Below are positions 1 to 4,951 of a stretch of 7,127 bases of DNA, in pieces. Source of the stretch: Oscillospiraceae bacterium (GTDB lineage Bacteria > Bacillota > Clostridia > Oscillospirales > Oscillospiraceae); contig JAQUZL010000095.1 of NCBI GenBank assembly GCA_028691385.1, positions 1 through 7,127 on the forward strand, in the 5' to 3' direction. Below the pieces are notes generated by a model. It worked only from the letters and a program-made list of their open reading frames with translations, ran no database searches and was not told where the DNA came from. Position 1 is the first letter of the stretch. Each line of letters opens with the position of its first letter. Both the position numbers and the translations under genes were made by a program.

Positions 1-442
1 AGACCACCGCAAAAATAACGCCGGTCGCCGCGTCCACCACTGCGCTTTTCAGCAACTTTAGCACCGCATTGAGAATCAGCACGCACACGCACACCCGAAT
101 GCCCGCAAACGCGTTCTGCACCACGGTCAGATCAGCGAAATTGGTAATCAGTCCGGCCAGCAGCGTGATAATCACCAGCGACGGAAACACCATACCCAGC
201 GTTGCCACAATGCCGCCCGCAATCCCCTTTCGCTTTTGACCGAGAAACGTGGCGGTATTGACCGCAATAATGCCCGGCGTGCACTGGCCGATGGCATAGT
301 AATCAATCAGCTCCTCATCGGTCGCCCAGTGCTTGTTCTCCACAACCTCACGCTGCAAAATCGGCAGCATCGCCATGCCGCCGCCGAAGGTCATCACGCC
401 GACCTTCGCAAATGTTAGGAATAACTCCATTAGTTCTCTCAT
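1..442 (-). CDS. chrA: ChrA-type transporter, chromate ion transporter (CHR) family, 3' part cut by window edge
   Basis: Integral membrane protein of the CHR family, which moves chromate or related oxyanions across the cytoplasmic membrane. The first 147 residues are visible. The reading frame is read from the ATG at 442 and stays open to base 1. Seen: an N-terminal helix followed by a conserved TFGGGMAMLPILQREVVE block, then GQCTPGIIAVNTATFLG, both hallmarks of CHR domains. These are followed by hydrophobic segments (for example GIVATLGMVFPSLVIITLL and a Val/Cys/Leu-rich helix near residue 120). Firmicutes usually carry short single-domain CHR proteins of about 180-200 residues, often as adjacent pairs, so perhaps 40 residues are missing and a second chrA could lie to the left (inference). 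Start choice: GGAAAGG at 449-455 sits 6 nt before the ATG at 442; the next ATG at 430 has no such site. It lies 15 nt after the flavoprotein stop, so it is almost certainly co-transcribed. The actual substrate (chromate, sulfate or other) cannot be told from sequence. Confidence 0.93.
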   Translation of the reverse strand, partial: MRELMELFLTFAKVGVMTFGGGMAMLPILQREVVENKHWATDEELIDYYAIGQCTPGIIAVNTATFLGQKRKGIAGGIVATLGMVFPSLVIITLLAGLITNFADLTVVQNAFAGIRVCVCVLILNAVLKLLKSAVVDAATGVIFAVV

Positions 443-457
443 GCCGCGCCTTTCCAT

Positions 458-1003
458 TTACAGATCTTTGCCAAACGCATAGACCGATTTCATTTCATCG
501 CCGTCCGGATTCAAATCCGAGTCTCCGCCAACAACAATATTGGCTACGGCATGCATCCCCATTTGGGTAAAGCAGGATACATACCAATCCTGTGCCGGCT
601 GATATTTTTCGTAATTGGATGGCGCGCCCTGTGAGAACACTGTGACAAGGCTTTTCCCCTCCGGCATGCGCAGCTTGCGCATGCTGTTTCGAAGGCAGTA
701 ATGGCGGTTCATAAAGCTGACCATTTGACCGGACGCCTGTCCCATATAGACGGGAATTGCCAAAATCAGCGTACCCGCCTCCCGCAGATCCTGCCAATAG
801 GATTGCAGACCATCGCAGATGCAACAATCCTGTCCATTTTTCTTGCATGCCCCACAGGCACGGCAGCCAAACACCGCCGGATCGCACACATGATAGGTCA
901 CTATCTCATGGCCGGCATCTTTTGCGCCGGCAAGAATTTGATCCACCACTTTGGCCGAAACGCTGCCGGCGCGATCACTTCCATAAACTGCAACAATTTT
1001 CAT
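458..1003 (-). CDS. flavodoxin-family NAD(P)H-dependent oxidoreductase (FMN reductase-like) with cysteine cluster
   Basis: 181-residue cytosolic flavoprotein of the NADPH-dependent FMN reductase / iron-sulfur flavoprotein group, expected to bind FMN and transfer electrons from NAD(P)H to an unknown acceptor. Seen: N-terminal beta strand MKIVAVYGSDRAGS (residues 1-14), the phosphate-binding GSxRxxS-like loop; a cysteine cluster C47-x2-C50-x2-C53-x6-C60-C61-x-C63; and the typical flavin-site stretch LILAIPVYMGQASGQM (79-94) followed by FMNR. The first four cysteines resemble the compact cluster of archaeal/clostridial iron-sulfur flavoproteins, so a 4Fe-4S cluster is possible but not proven. 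Start choice: GGAGG at 1012-1016 lies 8 nt before the ATG at 1003. An in-frame GTG at 1033 is only 1 nt past the -10 box, hence upstream of the transcript start. It is the first gene of an operon with the ChrA-type transporter, suggesting a joint redox or oxyanion role (inference). Confidence 0.9.
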   Translation of the reverse strand: MKIVAVYGSDRAGSVSAKVVDQILAGAKDAGHEIVTYHVCDPAVFGCRACGACKKNGQDCCICDGLQSYWQDLREAGTLILAIPVYMGQASGQMVSFMNRHYCLRNSMRKLRMPEGKSLVTVFSQGAPSNYEKYQPAQDWYVSCFTQMGMHAVANIVVGGDSDLNPDGDEMKSVYAFGKDL

Positions 1004-1034
1004 TCTCTGCACCTCCGCAAGCTTCTGCCACACT

Positions 1035-1062
1035 ATTATACTTTCTTTTGGCGTGAATGCAA
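1035..1062 (-). promoter_or_regulatory. sigma-A-type promoter of the flavoprotein-chrA operon
   Basis: On the minus strand TTGCAT (1057-1062) is followed by a 16-nt spacer and a perfect TATAAT (1035-1040). The predicted transcript start near 1028 gives a leader of about 25 nt before the ATG at 1003, with the GGAGG site inside it. The -35 box lies beside the IS200-like remnant. Confidence 0.75.
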
Positions 1063-1121
1063 GGGTAAACCGCGAAGCTTAGACCGATCAAAGCCATCAG
1101 TGATACGAATGGGACGCACTA

Positions 1122-1134
1122 GCCCTGCAAGGGC
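1122..1134 (-). repeat. short GC hairpin, possible right-end palindrome of the IS200-like remnant
   Basis: GCCCT (1122-1126) and AGGGC (1130-1134) form a 5-bp stem with a 3-nt loop. IS200/IS605 elements carry small sub-terminal palindromes at both ends that their transposase recognises; this could be the surviving right one. The stem is too short to be more than suggestive. Confidence 0.35.
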
Positions 1135-1139
1135 ATCTT

Positions 1140-1220
1140 ACCAGCTCTTCTCTGCGACTTTTCGGAGTGAAAACGATCGCCATCTCACTTGAGATATGAA
1201 AAACTTTGTATGTCATTCAC
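1140..1220 (-). pseudogene. tnpA: tnpA remnant, IS200-like Y1 transposase N-terminus, frameshifted and truncated
   Basis: Reading from GTG at 1220-1218: V-N-D-I-Q-S-F-S-Y-L-K, then TGA at 1187-1185. In the next frame, 1177 down to 1151 encodes IVFTPKSRR. IS200-type transposases begin with a short S-L-S-H-x-K-W stretch followed within a few residues by CKYHIVFAPKYRR, the first beta strand of the HUH/Y1 fold. The distance from the GTG to the Ile codon here is 43 nt against about 51 nt expected, i.e. a net loss of about 8 nt that removes the W-x-C-K-Y-H segment and breaks the frame. The HUH motif and catalytic Tyr are absent, so no active enzyme can be made. The start is preceded by AAAAGGAGG at the right distance. 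Confidence 0.6.
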
Positions 1221-1223
1221 GAC

Positions 1224-1287
1224 AAAACCTCCTTTTGCTTTTTATGCAGTCGGCAAACCTGCATTCATTTTAGCAAAAGGAGGTTTT
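1224..1287 (-). repeat. long hairpin hiding a perfect Shine-Dalgarno site (IS200 left-end type)
   Basis: Perfect 16-bp inverted repeat, AAAACCTCCTTTTGCT at 1224-1239 and its complement at 1272-1287, enclosing a second 6-bp stem (ATGCAG 1244-1249 with CTGCAT 1259-1264) around a 9-nt loop. On the minus-strand RNA the 3' arm contains AAAAGGAGG, the ribosome binding site of the tnpA remnant, fully paired with the 5' arm. In IS200 a comparable leader hairpin is known to block transposase translation and to stop incoming transcription. Confidence 0.85.
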
Positions 1288-1340
1288 CTTGTATCGAGCC
1301 ATTTTCATTCTTACCGACAGAACCGGTGTTAACGCAACAT

Positions 1341-1374
1341 AAAAAGAACCCGCCGCCCTATTGGGCAACGGGTT
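1341..1374 (-). terminator. intrinsic terminator of tRNA-Ser
   Basis: On the minus strand AACCCGTTGCCC, loop AATA, GGGCGGCGGGTT form a 12-bp stem (1347-1374, two G-U pairs), followed by CTTTTT (1346-1341). It starts 3 nt after the encoded CCA of the tRNA. Confidence 0.85.
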
Positions 1375-1377
1375 CAG

Positions 1378-1469
1378 TGGCGGAGAGAAAGGGATTCGAA
1401 CCCTTGAGACCTTTAAGGGGCCTACACGATTTCCAATCGTGCGCCTTCGACCAGCTCAGCCATCTCTCC
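1378..1469 (-). tRNA. tRNA-Ser, anticodon GGA
   Basis: 92-nt serine tRNA read on the minus strand. The acceptor stem GGAGAGA (1469-1463) pairs with TCTCTCC (1388-1382). The anticodon stem CACGA/TCGTG encloses the loop TTGGAAA with anticodon GGA, which reads UCC and UCU. The long class II variable arm has an AGGCC/GGTCT stem. The T arm is AAGGG-TTCGAAT-CCCTT, the discriminator base is G (1381) and the 3' CCA is encoded (1380-1378). It is a single-gene unit with its own promoter and terminator. All stems are intact, so it should be functional. Confidence 0.97.
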
Positions 1470-1511
1470 ATGGCACTGTCGGCGTGTCTTTACCGGCCAA
1501 ACAGCTTGTTT

Positions 1512-1540
1512 ATAATATAAGATCTCACGCAAAAAGTCAA
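1512..1540 (-). promoter_or_regulatory. sigma-A promoter of tRNA-Ser
   Basis: On the minus strand TTGACT (1535-1540), a 17-nt spacer and TATTAT (1512-1517) form a near-consensus vegetative promoter about 43 nt upstream of the mature tRNA 5' end, leaving a short 5' leader for RNase P to remove. Confidence 0.85.
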
Positions 1541-1611
1541 GTCTATTCTTCAAATTTTGCCGGAAATTTTTCTTTTTTGCGCAGTGCGGCAACCATGTGC
1601 CGCCCGGAGCA

Positions 1612-1645
1612 AACAGGAGCTGCCGCATCTGCGGCAGCTCCTGTT
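1612..1645 (-). terminator. long stem-loop directly after htpG, terminator-like with a short U tract
   Basis: Perfect 15-bp stem (1612-1626 with 1631-1645) and a 4-nt loop, beginning 3 nt after the htpG stop codon. On the minus strand only TTT follows the stem before GC-rich sequence resumes, so the usual U run is nearly absent. It may end transcription inefficiently or mainly protect the 3' end of the mRNA. Confidence 0.6.
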
Positions 1646-1648
1646 CCA

Positions 1649-3532
1649 TTAGCCGATCAGGCTGCAAACAAGGTCTGTATAGGCCGTCGGATCCTCCAGC
1701 GGCAGGTTTGCCATCAGCAAGCCCTGACTGTAGAGCACCTCAACATATTTCTTTGCCTTTTCCGGATCCTGCGCGCTGGCAAGCTGCAGCGCGGCAAACG
1801 CCGGATGGTTGGCGTTCAGCTCCATGATGCGTCCGGCAGACGACTCCCCATAGGGATTGCCGATGCGCTTCAGATAGCGCTCCATTTCAAAGCTCATGCC
1901 GGTATCCGGCACAATGGAAACCGGATGCTCACCAAGGTTTTGGCTCATGCGCACATCCTTCACCCGTTCGCCAAGGGTTTCTTTGATAAAGTCCAGCGTC
2001 GGCTTGTAGGCGCTCTCATCCGGTTTTTCCTCCGCTTCGCCCGGCAGCTCGAGATCCGCAGCCATCACGCTCTTGAACTGTTTTTCGGCATAGCCATGGA
2101 GCGACTGCACCACAAATTCATCCATTTCATCCGTGAAATACAGCACGTCACAGCCCTTACCCAGCACCTGCTCGGTCTGCGGCAACTTGGCAAGGCGGCT
2201 GCGGCTTGGGCCGGAAACAAAGTAAATATGCTTCTGATCCTGTGCCATGGCGTCCACATACTCGCGCAGGGATACCATCTTGTCCTGCTTGGCAGAGTAG
2301 AACATCACAAGATCCTGCAGTACGTCCTTGTGCGCGCCAAAGTCGGACAGCAGGCCGTATTTCAGCGGCTGACCAAAGGCGCTGTAGAACTTCTCATAGC
2401 GCGCGCGGTCATTTTTCATCAGGCGTTCCAGCTCCGCCTTGATCTTCTTTTCCAGGTTGGCTGCAATGAGCTGCAGCTGGCGGTCATGCTGCAGCATTTC
2501 CCGGGAAATATTCAGGCTCAAATCCTGCGAATCCACCACGCCGCGGACAAACTGGAAATACTCCGGGATGAGATCCGGGCAGCAGTCCATGATCATGACG
2601 CCGGAGGAATATAGCTGCAGTCCCCGCTTGTAGTCCAGTGTATTATAATCCATGGGCATTTTGGCCGGGATATACAGCAGCGCCTTATAGGTGATGCCGC
2701 CCTCCACGCTGATATGGATATGGGAAATCGGTTCCTCCGGATCATAGAACGTGCCGGCGTAAAAGCTGTTATAATCCGCATCCTGCAGCTCGCTTTTCGC
2801 GCGCTGCCAGATGGGAACCATGGAGTTGAGCGTCTTGTTCTCGGTGACGGTTTCCATTTCGTGCTTTTCCGGGTCGCCGCCCTCCTTGGGAACCTGCTTG
2901 TCCATCTCCATCTTGATCGGATAACGGATATAGTTGGAATACTTGGTGATGAGCTGCTGCAGGCGATATGTCTGCAGATATTCCGCGTACTTTTCGTCAT
3001 CCGTGTCCTTTTTCAGGCACATAATGACGTCGGTGCCGACTGTTTCCTTTTCGCACGGCGTCATGGTATAGCCGTCCGCGCCGGCGGACTGCCACATCCA
3101 GGCTTCCTCAGAACCATACTTCTTGGAAATCACCGTCACAGCTTCCGCGATCATAAAGGCCGAATAGAACCCGACGCCGAACTGACCGATAATATCCACA
3201 TCATCCTGCTTTTCCATTTCCTGCTTGAACTGCAGAGAGCCGGATTTTGCGATGGTACCAAGGTTCTCCTCCATCTCCTGCTTGGACATGCCGATACCGT
3301 TATCGGAAACGGTGATGGTGCGGTGCGGCTCGTCCACGCTGATCTGTATTGCAAAATCGCTCCGATTCAGGCCGATTTTGTCATCCGTCAGCGCAAGATA
3401 TGCCATCTTGTCAATGGCGTCGGACGCATTGGACACGATCTCACGAAGAAAAATCTCCTTGTGGGTATAAATGGAATTAATCATGAGGTCGAGCAGCCGC
3501 TTGGATTCTGCCTTGAACTGTTTCTTTGCCAT
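1649..3532 (-). CDS. htpG: molecular chaperone HtpG (bacterial Hsp90)
   Basis: 627-residue cytosolic ATP-dependent chaperone that acts late in folding, usually with the DnaK system; length is normal for the family (about 620-640). Seen in order: N-terminal GHKL ATPase domain with FLREIVSNASDA (E31, N35 and D38, the Mg/ATP helix), DNGIGM (77-82, the adenine-binding Asp) and GQFGVGFYSAFM (116-127, lid glycine motif); a middle domain with the WQRAKSEL and YNSFY segments and the SLNISREML loop, whose Arg reaches the ATP gamma phosphate; and a C-terminal dimerisation domain. No TPR-binding MEEVD tail is present, as expected for bacteria. The ATG at 3532 is preceded by AGGATG about 10 nt upstream. 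It is transcribed alone from a CIRCE-controlled promoter and followed by a stem-loop. Upstream in the same direction lies a DUF815 ATPase, 117 nt away, which may add read-through. Confidence 0.98.
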   Translation of the reverse strand: MAKKQFKAESKRLLDLMINSIYTHKEIFLREIVSNASDAIDKMAYLALTDDKIGLNRSDFAIQISVDEPHRTITVSDNGIGMSKQEMEENLGTIAKSGSLQFKQEMEKQDDVDIIGQFGVGFYSAFMIAEAVTVISKKYGSEEAWMWQSAGADGYTMTPCEKETVGTDVIMCLKKDTDDEKYAEYLQTYRLQQLITKYSNYIRYPIKMEMDKQVPKEGGDPEKHEMETVTENKTLNSMVPIWQRAKSELQDADYNSFYAGTFYDPEEPISHIHISVEGGITYKALLYIPAKMPMDYNTLDYKRGLQLYSSGVMIMDCCPDLIPEYFQFVRGVVDSQDLSLNISREMLQHDRQLQLIAANLEKKIKAELERLMKNDRARYEKFYSAFGQPLKYGLLSDFGAHKDVLQDLVMFYSAKQDKMVSLREYVDAMAQDQKHIYFVSGPSRSRLAKLPQTEQVLGKGCDVLYFTDEMDEFVVQSLHGYAEKQFKSVMAADLELPGEAEEKPDESAYKPTLDFIKETLGERVKDVRMSQNLGEHPVSIVPDTGMSFEMERYLKRIGNPYGESSAGRIMELNANHPAFAALQLASAQDPEKAKKYVEVLYSQGLLMANLPLEDPTAYTDLVCSLIG

Positions 3533-3562
3533 ATATATTCACATCCTAAAATAAAAAATAAC

Positions 3563-3597
3563 AGGTTTAGCACTCCACGCTTTTGAGTGCTAAACCT
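3563..3597 (-). promoter_or_regulatory. CIRCE operator (HrcA binding site) of htpG
   Basis: TTAGCACTC (3567-3575), a 9-nt spacer and GAGTGCTAA (3585-3593) match the CIRCE consensus exactly. The arms extend to 13 bp of perfect symmetry (3563-3575 and 3585-3597). It starts right after the -10 box of the htpG promoter and covers the predicted transcript start, so HrcA bound here would block initiation, and the repeat would form a hairpin in the 5' leader. HrcA loses activity on heat shock, giving induction of the downstream gene. HrcA itself is not in the window. Confidence 0.95.
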
Positions 3598-3625
3598 ATT
3601 ATAATCAGTCTTTTGAAATTTGCAA
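3598..3625 (-). promoter_or_regulatory. sigma-A promoter of htpG
   Basis: On the minus strand TTGCAA (3620-3625), a 16-nt spacer and a perfect TATAAT (3598-3603). The transcript would start near 3590, inside the CIRCE element, giving a leader of nearly 60 nt before the ATG at 3532. Confidence 0.8.
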
Positions 3626-3649
3626 GAGGGTTCAAAAAAAATTAACGAT

Positions 3650-4840
3650 TTATCCTTGTGCGGAAAACAGATAGTCCACAAACTGCTTGGCCGTGCGCGG
3701 TGTGCGCCCGCCATGCTGAATTTCCCATTTATTCGCTTCCGCTTCCAGCCGTTTCGGCTCCAATTCCAGACCCTGATGGGCGCACAGGACGTGCACGGTT
3801 TCCAAAAACGACTGCTTGTCCAGTGCCATATAGAGAATGCGCAGGCCAAAGCGCTCGGAGAGGCTGGTGCGCTCCTGAATGGTTTCGTCCCGATGCAAAT
3901 CGCTGCCGGCGCGCTCTGCAAAGTCCTCGCGAATCATATGGCGGCGGTTGGAGGTGGCATAGATCGCCACATTGTCCGGACGCAGCTCCAAACCGCCCTC
4001 GAGCGCGGTTTTCAGTGCGGAAAATCCCGCGTCCTCCTGTTCAAAGGCAAGATCATCAATATAAAGTATAAACTTCTGCGTGTGGGTGGCAACCATGCGT
4101 GAAACCTCCGGAATCTCATCCAGGCTGTTTTTTGCCACCTCGATGATGCGCAGGTTATAAAACTCGTCCATATTAATGAGGCTCTTGACGGTGGCGGACT
4201 TTCCGGTACCGCTGTCGCCATAGAGCAGGACGTTGTTGTTGGGTTTTCCCGCGATCAGGCAGCGCGTATTCTTGGCGACCTCTTCCCGCTGCGCCGTATA
4301 GCCGACCATTTCCCAGTAGTTCACCGGGTCGGGATTGTTCACCATGGTAAGCTTGCCCTTTTCCCAGTAGAATGCGCGGCCGCGCGCAAACAGCCCCACG
4401 CCGTTTTTGCGGAAGCTGTCCACCAGCTCATCCAGTGCGAACGGCGCGCCATCCGGAAGCTCCGGCAGGGCGTCAATCAATTCGGTAAGCTTCGATGCGT
4501 CGGATTTCAGCAGCGCTTTCCAGTCTGCGCAGCGCATGGCGGCAATTGCGGAAAGTACGGAAATATCATACTTGGCTGCCGCGAGATAGGCCTCGGTCAC
4601 CGTGCCGGACGCCACCGCGCGGCCAAAGGAAGAATTGTCGAATTTCAGATGACCCAGCATATAGTCCCGCAGCGTTTCAAAGCCCTCGGCGCGGATACAA
4701 TAGAGCATGGTGGAATAGGCTTCCACTGCGGCGTGCGCGTCGCTTCTTTGCAGCATGCCGCGCAGCGACTGCATTGCCGGCTGCTCCAGCAGTCCGCGAA
4801 AGACCGTCAACGACTGCAATTTCAATGATAGATTGTCCAT
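3650..4840 (-). CDS. AAA+ ATPase of the DUF815 family, function unknown
   Basis: 396-residue predicted cytosolic ATP-binding protein. Seen: a helical N-terminal region of about 190 residues without a motif I recognise, then a AAA+ core with Walker A GDSGTGKS (208-215), Walker B ILYIDDLAFE (D262, D263), a sensor-1-like ATSN (Asn298), Arg-rich segments following it, and a C-terminal helical part with GGRTPRTAKQFVDYL. The core matches the DUF815 family, widespread in Firmicutes and Proteobacteria, whose role is not established; some annotations call it a putative AAA+ ATPase only. Start choice: ATG at 4840 with GAGGTG (4847-4852) 6 nt upstream; an in-frame GTG at 4849 is part of that binding site, so it is rejected. 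It is divergent from the ABC-F gene (111 nt shared upstream region) and followed by htpG in the same direction. A link to protein quality control would be inference from position only. Confidence 0.88.
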   Translation of the reverse strand: MDNLSLKLQSLTVFRGLLEQPAMQSLRGMLQRSDAHAAVEAYSTMLYCIRAEGFETLRDYMLGHLKFDNSSFGRAVASGTVTEAYLAAAKYDISVLSAIAAMRCADWKALLKSDASKLTELIDALPELPDGAPFALDELVDSFRKNGVGLFARGRAFYWEKGKLTMVNNPDPVNYWEMVGYTAQREEVAKNTRCLIAGKPNNNVLLYGDSGTGKSATVKSLINMDEFYNLRIIEVAKNSLDEIPEVSRMVATHTQKFILYIDDLAFEQEDAGFSALKTALEGGLELRPDNVAIYATSNRRHMIREDFAERAGSDLHRDETIQERTSLSERFGLRILYMALDKQSFLETVHVLCAHQGLELEPKRLEAEANKWEIQHGGRTPRTAKQFVDYLFSAQG

Positions 4841-4859
4841 GGTAAACACCTCGGCCGTT

Positions 4860-4870
4860 ATTATAACACG
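4860..4870 (-). promoter_or_regulatory. extended -10 promoter of the DUF815 ATPase gene
   Basis: On the minus strand TGTTATAAT gives a perfect TATAAT (4860-4865) with the TG of an extended -10 motif. No good -35 box is seen at 16-18 nt. The start point would fall near 4853, right at the Shine-Dalgarno GAGGTG (4847-4852), so the leader would be only about 13 nt long. Confidence 0.6.
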
Positions 4871-4914
4871 AAATGATTGTGCAAACTATGGTCTATCTTT
4901 ATCAACTTTCTTAT

Positions 4915-4922
4915 GTTAGAAT
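4915..4922 (+). promoter_or_regulatory. possible -10 region of the ABC-F gene
   Basis: TGTTAGAAT on the plus strand is a 5-of-6 match to TATAAT with an extended -10 TG, about 30 nt before the ATG at 4952. No convincing -35 box is present, so this is a weak call. Confidence 0.4.
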
Positions 4923-4951
4923 ACCTTTAATTTGTCAAAAGGATGGATTTT

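Larger units (their letters stand above)
1116..1290 (-). mobile_element. decayed IS200/IS605-family (Y1 transposase) element remnant, boundaries approximate
   Basis: This otherwise gene-free stretch reads, on the minus strand, like the left part of an IS200-type insertion sequence followed by a short right-end-like segment. In order: a 16-bp inverted repeat forming a large hairpin (1224-1287) whose inner arm is a perfect Shine-Dalgarno sequence; a GTG start 7 nt later; codons for VNDIQSFSYLK, like the start of IS200-type TnpA proteins; a frameshift; then IVFTPKSRR, matching the conserved IVFAPKYRR strand of TnpA; then a GC-rich 5-bp hairpin (1122-1134). Intact TnpA proteins are about 130-155 residues, so most of the gene is missing. 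The family match rests on remembered consensus, not a search. The outer ends cannot be fixed, since IS200-type elements make no target duplication. Confidence 0.6.

Noticed and set aside
236..418. Plus-strand 60-codon frame in the chrA region
   Set aside because: Opposite strand of the conserved CHR domain; no RBS or recognisable product.
701..1192. Plus-strand open frame of 163 codons opposite the flavoprotein gene and the IS-like remnant
   Set aside because: The minus-strand flavoprotein has clear motifs, RBS and promoter; this frame has none.
1361..2614. Long plus-strand open frame (417 codons) running through tRNA-Ser and antisense to htpG
   Set aside because: It covers a complete tRNA and the opposite strand of a well-conserved htpG; the product has no recognisable domain and there is no suitable ribosome binding site. 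It is an antisense shadow of a GC-rich gene.
2714..3586. Plus-strand open frame of 290 codons antisense to the htpG N-terminal domain
   Set aside because: Entirely opposite conserved HtpG motifs and running into the CIRCE element; no family resemblance.
3563..3597. CIRCE inverted repeat considered as a terminator for the upstream DUF815 gene
   Set aside because: It matches the operator consensus exactly and lies downstream of a complete promoter; the U-rich stretch after it belongs to the htpG leader. A minor attenuating effect cannot be excluded.
3630..3660. Run of eight T on the minus strand just after the DUF815 stop, as a terminator
   Set aside because: No stable GC-rich stem precedes it; the best pairing is 5 bp with a 16-nt loop and is separated from the T run. 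Not called.
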